Positions 8,661 to 17,508 of a stretch of 64,000 bases of DNA are shown here, in pieces; position 1 is the first letter of the stretch; the number at the start of each line of letters is the position of its first letter. Source of the stretch: Bosea sp. (in: a-proteobacteria) (lineage in GTDB: Bacteria > Pseudomonadota > Alphaproteobacteria > Rhizobiales > Beijerinckiaceae). Under the pieces are notes generated by a model. The model was not told the origin of the DNA. It was given only the letters and a program-made list of their open reading frames with translations, and did not search any database. The stretch is from the NCBI RefSeq assembly GCF_023953965.1, contig NZ_JAMLIX010000002.1, positions 1,219,501 to 1,283,500 on the forward strand. Reading direction: 5' to 3'. The translations under genes and the position numbers were made by a program.

Positions 8661-9077
8661 TCAGGCCGCCTCGTCTTCCGCCGTGAAGACCGGGCCGGAA
8701 TCCTTGCCCTTGGCCTCGACGTCGCGGTCGACGAACTCGATGATCGCGAGCGGGGCGTTGTCGCCGAAGCGGAAGCCCGCCTTCATGATGCGCAGATAGC
8801 CGCCGTTGCGCTCCTTGTAGCGCGGCCCGAGCACGGCGAAGAGCTTGCCGACGAGCTCGACGTCCTTGATCCGGGCGATCGCCTGGCGGCGGGCATGCAG
8901 GTCGCCGCGCTTGCCGAGCGTGACGAGCTTCTCGACGACCGGGCGCAGATCCTTCGCCTTCGGCAGGGTGGTGGTGATCTGCTCGTGCTTGATCAGGGCC
9001 TGAGCCATGTTGGCGAACATCGCCTGGCGATGCTCGGCCGAGCGGTTGAAACGGCGACCGCGGAAACCGTGACGCAT
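8661..9077 (-). CDS. rplQ: 50S ribosomal protein L17
   Basis: A 138-residue L17, beginning MRHGFRGRRFNRSAEHRQAMFANM, a hallmark N-terminus. L17 binds 23S rRNA near the exit tunnel on the large subunit. It is the last gene of the alpha-operon part and is followed by a clear terminator. The C-terminal 20 residues (VEAKGKDSGPVFTAEDEAA) form an acidic tail longer than in the 127-residue E. coli protein, as is common in alphaproteobacteria. The gap from rpoA, 124 bases, contains a 9-bp hairpin. Confidence 0.97.
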   Translation of the reverse strand: MRHGFRGRRFNRSAEHRQAMFANMAQALIKHEQITTTLPKAKDLRPVVEKLVTLGKRGDLHARRQAIARIKDVELVGKLFAVLGPRYKERNGGYLRIMKAGFRFGDNAPLAIIEFVDRDVEAKGKDSGPVFTAEDEAA

Positions 9078-9159
9078 TTGGCTCTCCTGTGATTTTCCGG
9101 TCGCCGTGCCACGGTACGACCGGTCGTTATACTCCGGCTCGCACGAGCCGGGCGGGGTC

Positions 9160-9181
9160 GGCGCGGGATGCCTCCCGCGCC
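9160..9181. other. Perfect 9-bp hairpin between rpoA and rplQ
   Basis: GGCGCGGGA pairs with TCCCGCGCC around TGCC. There is no T tract on the minus strand, so it is not a classical terminator; an RNA-processing or stability element that tunes rplQ relative to rpoA is possible. Confidence 0.55.
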
Positions 9182-9201
9182 CATGAACTATCTAACCGAA
9201 C

Positions 9202-10218
9202 TCAGTAATGCTCCTCGAAGCGCTTCGCGAGCTCCTCGATGTTCTCCGGCGGCCAGCCCTGGACGTCCATGCCCAGGTGCAGGCCCATGGTGGCGAGCAC
9301 TTCCTTGATCTCGTTCAGCGACTTGCGGCCGAAGTTCGGGGTGCGCAGCATCTCGCCTTCGGACTTCTGGATGAGGTCGCCGATATAGACGATGTTGTCG
9401 TTCTTGAGGCAGTTGGCCGAGCGCACCGAAAGCTCGAGCTCGTCGACCTTCTTGAGCAGCGCCGGGTTGAAGGGAAGCTGCGGCGCGGTCGAGACGGCCT
9501 CTTCCTTGCGCGGCTCCTCGAAGGTGATGAAGACGGCGAGCTGGTCCTGCAGGATGCGGGCGGCAAGCGCCAGCGCGTCCTCAGGGCTGACCGAGCCGTT
9601 GGTCTCGATCGCCAGCGTCAGCGCGTCCTTGTCGAGGTTCTGGCCCTCGCGGGTGTTCTCGACGCGATAGGAGACCTTCTTGACCGGCGAATACAGGCTG
9701 TCGACCGGGATCAGGCCGATCGGCGCGTCCTCGGGCCGGTTCTGCTCGGCCGGGACATAGCCCTTGCCGGTGTTGACCGTGAACTCCATGCGGATCTCGG
9801 CCCCGTCGTCCAGCGTGCACAGCACGAGGTCGGGGTTGAGGATCGCCACGTCGCCGATGGTGTTGATGTCGCCGGCGGTGACGCTGCCCGGGCCGGACTT
9901 GCGCAGCGTCATGCGCTTGGGCCCCTCGCCCTGCATCTTGACCGCGACGGCCTTGATGTTGAGGACGATGTCGGTCACGTCCTCGCGGACGCCCGGGATC
10001 GACGAGAACTCGTGCAGCACGCCGTCGATCTGCACGGCGGTCACGGCCGCGCCCTGGAGCGAGGAGAGCAGCACGCGGCGCAGCGCGTTGCCGAGCGTCA
10101 TGCCGAAGCCGCGCTCGAGCGGGCGCGCGACCACGGTCGCCTGGCGCTTCGGGTCGTCCCCGAGCTTGACTTCGAGCTTGTTCGGCTTGGAAAGATCCTG
10201 CCAGTTCTTGCTGATCAC
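9202..10218 (-). CDS. rpoA: RNA polymerase alpha subunit
   Basis: A 338-residue alpha subunit. The N-terminal assembly domain (KRQATVVARPLERGFGMTLG) is followed by a linker and the C-terminal DNA/activator-binding domain (ELELSVRSANCLKND, then GRKSLNEIKEVL). The frame is open to 10254, but GTG at 10218 has GGGAG seven bases upstream and yields VISKNWQDL, matching alphaproteobacterial RpoA starts. It follows rpsK with a 96-base gap holding a 9-bp hairpin. Confidence 0.97.
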   Translation of the reverse strand: MISKNWQDLSKPNKLEVKLGDDPKRQATVVARPLERGFGMTLGNALRRVLLSSLQGAAVTAVQIDGVLHEFSSIPGVREDVTDIVLNIKAVAVKMQGEGPKRMTLRKSGPGSVTAGDINTIGDVAILNPDLVLCTLDDGAEIRMEFTVNTGKGYVPAEQNRPEDAPIGLIPVDSLYSPVKKVSYRVENTREGQNLDKDALTLAIETNGSVSPEDALALAARILQDQLAVFITFEEPRKEEAVSTAPQLPFNPALLKKVDELELSVRSANCLKNDNIVYIGDLIQKSEGEMLRTPNFGRKSLNEIKEVLATMGLHLGMDVQGWPPENIEELAKRFEEHY

Positions 10219-10269
10219 GACCGCACTCCCGGTGCTGAATTCATCTGGCGGCAACCGCCGCCCCGGACA

Positions 10270-10291
10270 GGCGCCCGCCCTTGCGGGCGCC
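10270..10291. other. Perfect 9-bp hairpin between rpsK and rpoA
   Basis: GGCGCCCGC pairs with GCGGGCGCC around CCTT. On the minus strand it lies about 50 bases upstream of the rpoA start and has no U tract. It may be an attenuator or processing site that sets rpoA level. Confidence 0.5.
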
Positions 10292-10314
10292 TCTTTCTAG
10301 CTAGGGTCTTCGCG

Positions 10315-10704
10315 TCAGACGCGACGGCGCTTGCGCGGCCGGCAGCCATTGTGCGGGATCGGCGTGACGTCGCGGATCGAGGTCACAGTGAAGCCCGCGG
10401 CCTGGAGCGCGCGCAGCGCCGATTCGCGGCCCGAGCCCGGCCCCGTCACCTCGACCTCCAGCGTGCGCATGCCATGCTCGGCGGCCTTGCGGGCGGCATC
10501 CTCGGCGGCGACCTGCGCGGCATAGGGGGTCGACTTGCGCGAGCCCTTGAAGCCCATCGTGCCGGCCGACGACCAGGAGATCGTGTTGCCCTGCGCGTCG
10601 GTGATGGTGATCATGGTGTTGTTGAACGAGGCGTTCACATGCGCGACGCCGGAGACGATGTTCTTGCGTTCGCGACGGCGGACGCGCTGGGCTTCCTTGG
10701 CCAT
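10315..10704 (-). CDS. rpsK: 30S ribosomal protein S11
   Basis: A 129-residue S11 of the small-subunit platform. The signature GTMGFKGSRKSTPYAAQ and the tail VTPIPHNGCRPRKRRRV are intact. S11 contacts 16S rRNA near the E site. It sits between rpsM and rpoA in the standard alpha-operon order, with 123 bases separating it from rpsM. Confidence 0.97.
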   Translation of the reverse strand: MAKEAQRVRRRERKNIVSGVAHVNASFNNTMITITDAQGNTISWSSAGTMGFKGSRKSTPYAAQVAAEDAARKAAEHGMRTLEVEVTGPGSGRESALRALQAAGFTVTSIRDVTPIPHNGCRPRKRRRV

Positions 10705-10827
10705 ATCTGGTCTTTCATCCTTCAGGCGCGCCCGTCATGCCAGGCGCTGGGGAGAAAGGGCTGTAGGCCGATCGGCGATCGGCAATCGGAAACGACTGCC
10801 TGCTGCCTGCCGCCTACCGCCCCGAAA

Positions 10828-11196
10828 TCACTTCTTCTTGCCGGCGATCGGCTTCGCCTTGCCCTTGCGGGTGCGGGCGTTGGTGTGGGTGCGCTGGCCG
10901 CGCACCGGCAGCGAGCGGCGATGGCGCAGGCCGCGATAGCAGCCGAGGTCCATCAGGCGCTTGATGTTCATCGAGACCTCGCGGCGCAGATCGCCCTCGA
11001 CGAGATAGTCGCGGTCGATCGCCTCACGGATCTGGAGCACTTCGGCGTCGGTCAGCTGGTTGACGCGGCGCTCGGCGGCGATGCCGACCTTGTCGCAGAT
11101 CTCCTGGGCCTTGGCCGAGCCGATGCCGTGGATATACTGCAGGCCGATGACGACGCGCTTGCCGGTGGGAATGTTGACGCCCGCGATACGAGCCAT
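10828..11196 (-). CDS. rpsM: 30S ribosomal protein S13
   Basis: A 122-residue S13, which forms intersubunit bridges with L5 and contacts tRNA. The start MARIAGVNIPTGKRVVIGL and the C-terminal RTHTNARTRKGKAKP are typical. The frame extends to 11229, but the ATG at 11196 is the family start. It opens the alpha-operon section after a 305-base gap from adk. Confidence 0.97.
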   Translation of the reverse strand: MARIAGVNIPTGKRVVIGLQYIHGIGSAKAQEICDKVGIAAERRVNQLTDAEVLQIREAIDRDYLVEGDLRREVSMNIKRLMDLGCYRGLRHRRSLPVRGQRTHTNARTRKGKAKPIAGKKK

Positions 11197-11501
11197 GCTC
11201 TCGTCTCCATGTCGGCCGAAGCACCCCATAGTGCCCCGGCGGGGGAAAGAACCCTAGCGTCCGGTGGAGGCCGGCCCATGCAGGGTGTCGAACGGTCCCA
11301 TGCGATAGCGCGACGTCGTCCCTTCTCGCGAAGGCAACGGCATCGCTCCCATGAAACCGGATGGCGGGTCGTTAACGGGTTGGGCCGGGCGAGTCAACCC
11401 GTCGCAACCAAGAAACATGCCAAGACGGCGTAGAGCGCGGGGACCCCCTCTCCCGGAAGGAGAGGGTATTCCCGCGCGATCTGGAATACCGAGCGGCTGC
11501 G
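11197..11501. other. Gene-free 305-bp spacer between adk and rpsM
   Basis: No credible coding frame. It contains an 8-bp hairpin at 11446-11466 (CCCTCTCC and GGAGAGGG around CGGAA), a motif of the type often repeated between genes in GC-rich alphaproteobacteria. A promoter for rpsM-rplQ may lie here but I could not point to a convincing -35/-10 pair. rpmJ, which in many bacteria lies near this point, is not present. Confidence 0.5.
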
Positions 11502-12095
11502 TCAGCCCCGCGCCGCCGCCGAAAGCGCATCGGTGATCGCCTGCGAAACACCGTCGATCGGCTGCATGCCGTCGATCGCGGTGAGCTGCCCGCGCTTCTC
11601 GTAGAAGGGCGCGACCACCGCCGTATCGCGATTATAGGCATGAAGCCTTGTCTTGAAGACCTCCGGATCGTCGTCCTTGCGCACCGGCTGGCCTGCCGCC
11701 TTGGCCTCCTCGGCGCGGCGCACGATCCGGTCGAGGAGCTTCGACTGGTCGACCCTGAGCTCCAGCACGGCATCGAGCTTCAGCCCCTTGCCTTCGAGCA
11801 TGCGGTCGAGCGCCTGCGCCTGCGCCAGCGTGCGCGGGAAGCCGTCGAGGATGAAGCCCTTCTTCGCGTCCGGTTCCTCGATGCGGTCGGCGACGATGCC
11901 GATGACGATTTCGTCCGAGACCAGCCCTCCAGCCTCCATCACCGCCTTGGCCTTCAGGCCCACGGCTGTGCCAGCGGCCACCGCCGCGCGCAGCATGTCG
12001 CCGGTCGAGAGTTGCGGAATGCCGTGCTTCGCGACGATGCGCGCCGCCTGAGTGCCCTTGCCCGCCCCCGGCGGCCCCAGGAAAATCAAACGCAT
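11502..12095 (-). CDS. adk: Adenylate kinase
   Basis: A 197-residue enzyme that interconverts ATP plus AMP and two ADP. P-loop GPPGAGKGTQ is at residues 7-16. The AMP-binding segment STGDMLRAAV and FILDGFPRT follow. The LID region (VRRAEEAKAAGQPVRKDDDPEVF) is the short form without zinc Cys residues. It lies one base beyond the secY stop, as in many alphaproteobacterial spc operons, so it is co-transcribed with secY. Confidence 0.96.
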   Translation of the reverse strand: MRLIFLGPPGAGKGTQAARIVAKHGIPQLSTGDMLRAAVAAGTAVGLKAKAVMEAGGLVSDEIVIGIVADRIEEPDAKKGFILDGFPRTLAQAQALDRMLEGKGLKLDAVLELRVDQSKLLDRIVRRAEEAKAAGQPVRKDDDPEVFKTRLHAYNRDTAVVAPFYEKRGQLTAIDGMQPIDGVSQAITDALSAAARG

Positions 12096-12096
12096 C

Positions 12097-13434
12097 TTAC
12101 CTTCGCGCTCCTCTCAGCTTCGCCTTCTTGACCAGCCCCTCGTACTGATGGGCCAGCAGATGCCCGTGGACCTGTGCCACCGTGTCCATCGTCACCGACA
12201 CCACGATGAGCAGCGAGGTGCCGCCCAGCAGGATGATCGGAACCTGAGCATAGGTGATCATGATCTCGGGGATAAGGCACACAATCGTCAAATATGCTGC
12301 GCCGATGACGGTGATGCGCGTCAGGATGCGGTCGATATGCTCGGCGGTCCGTTCGCCGGGGCGGATGCCCGGCATGAAGCCGCCATGCTTCTTGAGGTTG
12401 TCCGCCGTCTCCACCGGATTGAACACGATCGCGGTGTAGAAGAAGGTGAAGAAGATGATCAGGAGCGCGTAGAGCACCATGAACAGCGGCCGGCCATGGG
12501 CGAGATAGGTCGCGATCAGCGACATGATCCCGGTGCCGCCCGAGGCTTGCGAGAAGCTCGCGACCGTCGTCGGCAGGAGCAAGAGCGATGAGGCGAAGAT
12601 CGGCGGGATCACGCCCGAGGTGTTGAGCTTCAGCGGCAGGAACGAGGTCTGCCCCTCATACATGCGGTTGCCGACCTGGCGCTTCGGATAGTTGATCAGG
12701 AGGCGCCGCTGCGCGCGCTCCATGAACACGCAGAAGGCGATGACGCAGATCGCCATCACCAAGACGCCGAGCAGGAGCCCGGTCGAGATCGCGCCCTGCC
12801 GGCCGAGCTCGAAGGTCTGGGCGAGCTGCGCCGGGAATTCGGCGATGATGCCGGCGAAGATGATGATCGAGACGCCGTTGCCGATGCCGCGGCTGGTGAT
12901 CTGCTCGCCGAGCCAGAGCAGGAACATCGTGCCGCCGGTCAGCGTGATCGTGGTCGAGAGCAGGAAGAACGGCCCCGGCTCCAGCACGAGGTTGCCCGAG
13001 CCCTGCAGGCCGACCGCGATGGCATAGGCCTGGAACACCGCCAGCACCAGCGTGAGGTAGCGCGTGTACTGGTTCAGGATCTTGCGGCCCTGCTCGCCTT
13101 CCTTCTTCAGCGTCTCGAAGGTCGGCACCACGCTCGACAGGAGCTGCACGATGATCGAGGCCGAGATGTAGGGCATGATCGCCAGCGCGAAGATCGCCAT
13201 GCGCCCGACCGCGCCGCCCGAGAACATGTTGAACATGCCGAGCATGCCCGACTGGGTCTGGCGGAACAGGTCGGCCACCGCCTCCGGGTTCATGCCGGGC
13301 AGCGGGATATAGGTCCCGAGCCGGTAGATGACGAGCGCCCCCAGCGTGAACCAGATTCGCTTCTTGAGTTCGTCCGCCTTGGCGAAAGCCCCGAAATTGA
13401 GGTTTGCCGCTAGCTGTTCAGCCGCCGATGCCAT
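12097..13434 (-). CDS. secY: Preprotein translocase subunit SecY
   Basis: A 445-residue channel subunit of the Sec translocon with ten predicted membrane helices. The N-terminal segment YRLGTYIPLPGMN, the plug region after TM1 and the cytosolic loop with NPVETADNLKKHGGFMPG are characteristic. It follows rplO and directly precedes adk. SecE is encoded separately at 41.4 kb. The ATG at 13434 gives MASAAEQLAANL. Confidence 0.97.
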   Translation of the reverse strand: MASAAEQLAANLNFGAFAKADELKKRIWFTLGALVIYRLGTYIPLPGMNPEAVADLFRQTQSGMLGMFNMFSGGAVGRMAIFALAIMPYISASIIVQLLSSVVPTFETLKKEGEQGRKILNQYTRYLTLVLAVFQAYAIAVGLQGSGNLVLEPGPFFLLSTTITLTGGTMFLLWLGEQITSRGIGNGVSIIIFAGIIAEFPAQLAQTFELGRQGAISTGLLLGVLVMAICVIAFCVFMERAQRRLLINYPKRQVGNRMYEGQTSFLPLKLNTSGVIPPIFASSLLLLPTTVASFSQASGGTGIMSLIATYLAHGRPLFMVLYALLIIFFTFFYTAIVFNPVETADNLKKHGGFMPGIRPGERTAEHIDRILTRITVIGAAYLTIVCLIPEIMITYAQVPIILLGGTSLLIVVSVTMDTVAQVHGHLLAHQYEGLVKKAKLRGARR

Positions 13435-13528
13435 CGCGTCCGGTCCTTGAGAGCGTCTTCAAACAGGCGAACGGCGGCCAGGGCGCTAGGCCCGGCCGCC
13501 GCTCGCAAAGGTCATGTAGGCGTTGAGA

Positions 13529-14005
13529 TCACGCCTGTGAAGCGGCAGCCAGGATCTTGACCGAACCGCCGGCCTTCTCGATCGCGGCGACGGCCGATTT
13601 GGACGCGCCCGCGACCTCGAAGGAAAGCTTCGTCTTGAGCTCGCCATTGCCGAGGATCTTGACGCCGTCCTTGGCCTGGCGGGTGATGACGCCGGCGGCG
13701 ACCAGCGCCTCGACGGTGACCGCGCCCTTGGCGTCGAGCTTGCCGGCTTCCACCGCCTGCTGGATCCGGCCGAGGTTCACCTCGTTGAGGTCCTTGCCGA
13801 ACAGGTTGTTGAAGCCGCGCTTGGGCAGGCGGCGATAGAGCGGCATCTGGCCGCCTTCGAAGCCGTTGATGGCGACGCCGGCGCGCGAGGTCTGGCCCTT
13901 CACGCCGCGCCCGCCGGTCTTGCCCTTGCCGGAGCCGATGCCGCGGCCGACGCGGATGCGCTGCTTCAGAGCGCCTTCGTTGTCACGAATCTCGTTGAGT
14001 TTCAT
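13529..14005 (-). CDS. rplO: 50S ribosomal protein L15
   Basis: A 158-residue L15. The start MKLNEIRDNEGALKQRIRVG and the Gly-rich GSGKGKTGGRGVKGQTSRAG region are diagnostic. It binds 23S rRNA late in assembly. The frame is open to 14071, within the rpmD region, but the ATG at 14005 is the family start. It ends 94 bases before secY. Confidence 0.97.
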   Translation of the reverse strand: MKLNEIRDNEGALKQRIRVGRGIGSGKGKTGGRGVKGQTSRAGVAINGFEGGQMPLYRRLPKRGFNNLFGKDLNEVNLGRIQQAVEAGKLDAKGAVTVEALVAAGVITRQAKDGVKILGNGELKTKLSFEVAGASKSAVAAIEKAGGSVKILAAASQA

Positions 14006-14018
14006 GGTGTCGCCCTCC

Positions 14019-14213
14019 TCACTTCGCGTCGACGACGCGCACGAGGTGCTTGACCTTCTCGACCATGCCACGCACCGAGGGGGTGTCCTGGAGGGTCGAG
14101 CGGCGGCGGATCTTGTTCAGGCCGAGACCGATCAGGGTCTGGCGCTGGGTGGCGTCGCGGCGGATCGGGGAGCCGATCTGCTCGACGGTGAGGGTCTTCT
14201 CAGCCTTTGCCAT
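14019..14213 (-). CDS. rpmD: 50S ribosomal protein L30
   Basis: A 64-residue L30 with the conserved GSPIRRDATQRQTLIGLGL segment. The ATG at 14213 (MAKAEKTLTVEQ) lies ten bases after the rpsE stop; the longer frame to 14255 overlaps rpsE and is rejected. It precedes rplO by 13 bases. Confidence 0.96.
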   Translation of the reverse strand: MAKAEKTLTVEQIGSPIRRDATQRQTLIGLGLNKIRRRSTLQDTPSVRGMVEKVKHLVRVVDAK

Positions 14214-14223
14214 GACGCCCTCC

Positions 14224-14787
14224 TCACGCTTCCGCGGCCGCATCCGTGCCGGCATCGCGGCGACGGGTCTGCAGGGCCGAAACCTTGAGCGAGCGACGGG
14301 CCGCGACCGAGCGCGGGCTGTCCTCGTTCTTCAGCGCGTCGAAGGTGGCGCGCACGAGGTTGTACGGGTTGGAGGAGCCGAGCGACTTCGACACGACGTC
14401 CTGCATGCCGACCGCCTCGAACACGGCGCGCATCGGGCCGCCGGCGATGATGCCGGTACCGGCGGGCGCCGCGCGCAGCACGACCCTGCCGGCGCCGTGG
14501 CGGCCGTGCACGTCGTGATGGAGGGTGCGGCCCTCGCGCAGCGGGATGCGGACGAGGCCGCGCTTGGCGGCTTCCGTCGCCTTGCGGATCGCCTCGGGCA
14601 CCTCGCGGGCCTTGCCGTGGCCGAAGCCGACGCGGCCCTTCTGGTCGCCGACGACGACGAGCGCGGCGAAGCCGAAGCGACGCCCGCCCTTCACCACCTT
14701 GGCGACGCGGTTGATGTGGACGAGCTTGTCCACGAATTCGGAATCGCGCTCTTCGCTGTCCCGACGCTCACGCGGCTCTCTAGCCAT
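14224..14787 (-). CDS. rpsE: 30S ribosomal protein S5
   Basis: A 187-residue S5, which shapes the mRNA entry site and affects decoding accuracy. The double-stranded RNA-binding segment VVKGGRRFGFAALVVVGD and the ribosomal-ambiguity loop region are intact. It has a charged N-terminal leader (EPRERRDSEERDSE) and a C-terminal tail rich in Arg and Ala. It lies in the usual rplR-rpsE-rpmD order. Confidence 0.97.
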   Translation of the reverse strand: MAREPRERRDSEERDSEFVDKLVHINRVAKVVKGGRRFGFAALVVVGDQKGRVGFGHGKAREVPEAIRKATEAAKRGLVRIPLREGRTLHHDVHGRHGAGRVVLRAAPAGTGIIAGGPMRAVFEAVGMQDVVSKSLGSSNPYNLVRATFDALKNEDSPRSVAARRSLKVSALQTRRRDAGTDAAAEA

Positions 14788-14931
14788 GTTGGTCCTCTTA
14801 CTTGCGCGGACGAGGATCGAACCCCGCCGCTCGCTCGAGCCTGCCCCCGTGCCTCATTGCGCGGGGAAGCCTTGAAAACGGATGCCGCCCGGCCGGCGCT
14901 GAACGCCGGGCCGGGCGAAACCCGATAATCG

Positions 14932-15294
14932 TCAGAAGCTCAGCCCGCCCTCGCGGGCCGCATCGGCCAGCGCCTTGACGCGGCCATGGTACATGTACGG
15001 GCCGCGGTCGAAGACCACTTCCGTCACGCCGGCCTTGACCGCGCGCTCGGCGACGATCTTGCCGATCTGGCCGGCAGCCTCGACATTGGCGCCGGACTTG
15101 ATCGTGGCGCGCACGTCCTTGTCGAGCGACGAGGCCGAAGCCAGGGTGACCCCCTTCACGTCGTCGATGACCTGGGCGTAGATCTGCTTGCCGGTGCGGT
15201 GCACCGAGAGGCGCGGGCGGCCGTTGGCGACCGCCTTGACCGCGCGGCGGACGCGGGCCTTGCGGCGCGCAGTCACATCGTTCTGCTTGCTCAT
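14932..15294 (-). CDS. rplR: 50S ribosomal protein L18
   Basis: A 120-residue L18, which binds 5S rRNA in the central protuberance. The segment RPRLSVHRTGKQIYAQVIDD and the C-terminal FDRGPYMYHGRVKALADAAR are typical. It ends 144 bases before rpsE, a wider gap than usual in this operon, in which I saw no strong hairpin. Confidence 0.97.
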   Translation of the reverse strand: MSKQNDVTARRKARVRRAVKAVANGRPRLSVHRTGKQIYAQVIDDVKGVTLASASSLDKDVRATIKSGANVEAAGQIGKIVAERAVKAGVTEVVFDRGPYMYHGRVKALADAAREGGLSF

Positions 15295-15305
15295 GGCTGG
15301 CGTCC

Positions 15306-15839
15306 TTACTTCTTCTTGCCTTCCTTGCGGAAGATGAACTCGCCGGCGTATTTGACGCCCTTGCCCTTGTAGGGCTCGGGGCCGCGATAATCGCGGATCT
15401 CCGCGGCGGTCTGGCCGACGACCTGCTTGTCGATGCCGGCGACGACGATCTCCGTCGGCTTCGGCGTCGTGATCGCGACGCCGGCCGGGATGTCGTAGTC
15501 GATGTCGTGGCTGTAGCCGAGCGACAGCTTCAGCACCTTGCCGGCGACGGCGGCCTTGTAGCCGACGCCATTGATCTCGAGGCGCTTCTCGAAGCCTGAG
15601 GTGGTGCCGACGACGAGGTTGTTGATGCGGGCGCGCGAAGTGCCCCAGAGCGCGCGGGCGCGCTTCGACTGCGAGCGCGGCTGAACCGAGATCGCGCCGT
15701 TCTCCATGGCGACCGAGACGTCCTCGGGCACCTCGAAGGAGAGCTCGCCCTTCGAGCCCTTGATCTTGACGAGCTGGCCGGTGACCGAGGCGGTGACGCC
15801 CGCGGGAACCGAAACCGGCTTCTTACCGATACGAGACAT
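15306..15839 (-). CDS. rplF: 50S ribosomal protein L6
   Basis: A 177-residue L6 made of two similar RNA-binding domains near the sarcin-ricin loop. The start MSRIGKKPVSVPAGV and the C-terminal RGPEPYKGKGVKYAGEFI signature are intact. It lies between rpsH and rplR, with 11 bases to rplR. Confidence 0.97.
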   Translation of the reverse strand: MSRIGKKPVSVPAGVTASVTGQLVKIKGSKGELSFEVPEDVSVAMENGAISVQPRSQSKRARALWGTSRARINNLVVGTTSGFEKRLEINGVGYKAAVAGKVLKLSLGYSHDIDYDIPAGVAITTPKPTEIVVAGIDKQVVGQTAAEIRDYRGPEPYKGKGVKYAGEFIFRKEGKKK

Positions 15840-15877
15840 TTGGATTTCTCCTGAAGATGAGCGGGGCGCCTGGAAGG

Positions 15878-16276
15878 TCAGAAGACCTTGCAGAGCACTT
15901 CGCCGCCCACGTTCTGCTCGCGGGCCACATGATCGGCCATCACGCCACGCGGCGTCGAGACGATGGTCACGCCGAGGCCGTCGGCCACGCGCGGCATGGT
16001 CTCGACCGACGAATAGACGCGGCGGCCGGGCTTCGAAACACGCGAGATCGACCGGATGACCGGTTGGCCCTCGTGATATTTCAGCTCGATGTCGAACTCG
16101 GTCCGGCCGTTGCCGAACTCGGTCTGGCTGTAGCCGCGGATGTAGCCCTCGGACTGGAGCACGTCGAGCACGCGGGCGCGCAGCTTCGAGCCGGGGGTGG
16201 AAACGCGCGACTTGCGGCGCATCTGCGCATTGCGGATGCGGGTCAGCATGTCGCCGAGCGGATCAATGATCGCCAT
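15878..16276 (-). CDS. rpsH: 30S ribosomal protein S8
   Basis: A 132-residue S8, a primary 16S rRNA binder. In E. coli it also represses the spc operon by binding the mRNA near rplE. The N-terminal DPLGDMLTRIRNAQ and the C-terminal TPRGVMADHVAREQNVGGE are characteristic. It follows rpsN by 13 bases. I did not find a clear S8 mRNA-binding mimic near rplE by eye. Confidence 0.97.
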   Translation of the reverse strand: MAIIDPLGDMLTRIRNAQMRRKSRVSTPGSKLRARVLDVLQSEGYIRGYSQTEFGNGRTEFDIELKYHEGQPVIRSISRVSKPGRRVYSSVETMPRVADGLGVTIVSTPRGVMADHVAREQNVGGEVLCKVF

Positions 16277-16289
16277 TGTCCAGTCCTCC

Positions 16290-16595
16290 TTACCAGCTCG
16301 ACTTCACGAGGCCGGGAACCAGCCCCTTGTTGCCGAGCTCACGCAGCGCGACACGCGACATCTTGAGCTTGCGATAGAAAGCGCGCGGACGGCCCGTCAC
16401 CTCGCAGCGATTGCGGATGCGGATCTTCGCCGAGTTGCGCGGCAGTTCGGCCAGCTTCAGGCGGGCGAGGAAGCGCTCGTCCATGGGCTGGTTGTCGTCA
16501 TTGGCGATCGCGAGAAGGCGAGCCCGGCGGCCGGCGAATTTCTTCACCAGCTTCCTGCGGCGCTCGTTGTTCTCGACGGAGCTTTTCTTAGCCAT
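16290..16595 (-). CDS. rpsN: 30S ribosomal protein S14
   Basis: A 101-residue S14 of the long, zinc-free type: the CxxC pairs of the short zinc form are absent and the C-terminal CEVTGRPRAFYRKLKMSRV is present. It contacts the 3' domain of 16S rRNA. It lies 36 bases after rplE. Confidence 0.97.
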   Translation of the reverse strand: MAKKSSVENNERRRKLVKKFAGRRARLLAIANDDNQPMDERFLARLKLAELPRNSAKIRIRNRCEVTGRPRAFYRKLKMSRVALRELGNKGLVPGLVKSSW

Positions 16596-16631
16596 CGATC
16601 TCTCCTGGTTTCCGCGTCTGAACGTTTCAGT

Positions 16632-17198
16632 TCACTGCCGGAACGGGAAGTTGAAGTGCTTGAGCAGGGAGCGCGCCTCGTCGTCCGACTTCGCAGTCGT
16701 GCAGACGATCACGTCCATGCCCAGGACCTGGTCGACCTTGTCGTAGTTGATCTCGGGGAACACGATGTGCTCCTTGATCCCGAGCGCGAAATTGCCGCGC
16801 CCGTCGAACGACTTCGGGTTGAGGCCCCGGAAGTCGCGCACCCGCGGCAAGGCGATGGTGACGAGCCGGTCGACGAACTCGAACATCTTGGTCTTGCGCA
16901 GGGTGACCTTGCAGCCCACCGGCATGTTCTCGCGCAGCTTGAAGCCGGCGATGGCGAGGCGGGACTTGGTGATGACCGGCTTCTGGCCGGCGATGAGGGC
17001 GAGATCGCCCGCGGCGTTGTCGACCTTCTTGCGGTCCGCCGTCGCCTCGCCGACGCCCATGTTGATGACGATCTTCTCGATCGTCGGCACTTCCATGGCG
17101 TTCTTGTAGCCGAATTCCTTGATCATCGCGGGACGCACGACGTCCTCGTAATGCTTCTTCATGCGCGGCGTGAGCGCGGCGCCTTGAGCCTCAGCCAT
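16632..17198 (-). CDS. rplE: 50S ribosomal protein L5
   Basis: A 188-residue L5, which holds 5S rRNA and contacts S13 across subunits. The segments IEKIVINMGVGEATAD and GLNPKSFDGRGNFALGI are diagnostic. Its start overlaps the rplX stop by eight bases, pointing to coupled translation. Confidence 0.97.
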   Translation of the reverse strand: MAEAQGAALTPRMKKHYEDVVRPAMIKEFGYKNAMEVPTIEKIVINMGVGEATADRKKVDNAAGDLALIAGQKPVITKSRLAIAGFKLRENMPVGCKVTLRKTKMFEFVDRLVTIALPRVRDFRGLNPKSFDGRGNFALGIKEHIVFPEINYDKVDQVLGMDVIVCTTAKSDDEARSLLKHFNFPFRQ

Positions 17199-17508
17199 CG
17201 ATCAGATCCCCCGAACGCTTGGCGAAACGAACCTTGCGGCCGTCATCGAGCACCTTGAAACCGACCCGGGTCGCCTTGCCGTCCTTCGGATCGGCGATGG
17301 CGATGTTCGACAGGTCGATCGTCGCTTCCTTGCTGATGATACCGCCCTCGGACTGCGGGGACTGCTTGGTGTGGCGCTTCACCAGGTTGACGCCGCGCAC
17401 GACGGCGCGGCCGTCCTTCGGCAGGACCTGCAGCACCTCGCCCGCCTTGCCCTTGTCGCGGCCGGCGAGCACGACGACCTTGTCGCCCTTCTTGATCTTC
17501 GCAGCCAT
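17191..17508 (-). CDS. rplX: 50S ribosomal protein L24
   Basis: A 105-residue L24, an assembly initiator with a KOW motif (KIKKGDKVVVLAGRDKGKAG). The ATG at 17508 has GGAGG seven bases upstream. It overlaps the rplN stop by one base (TGATG), a classic re-initiation junction. Confidence 0.97.
   Translation of the reverse strand: MAAKIKKGDKVVVLAGRDKGKAGEVLQVLPKDGRAVVRGVNLVKRHTKQSPQSEGGIISKEATIDLSNIAIADPKDGKATRVGFKVLDDGRKVRFAKRSGDLIDG

Noticed and set aside
11446..11466. The hairpin between adk and rpsM as a terminator
   Set aside because: It has no T tract in the direction of transcription and lies within an operon that continues; it looks like a common intergenic repeat motif.
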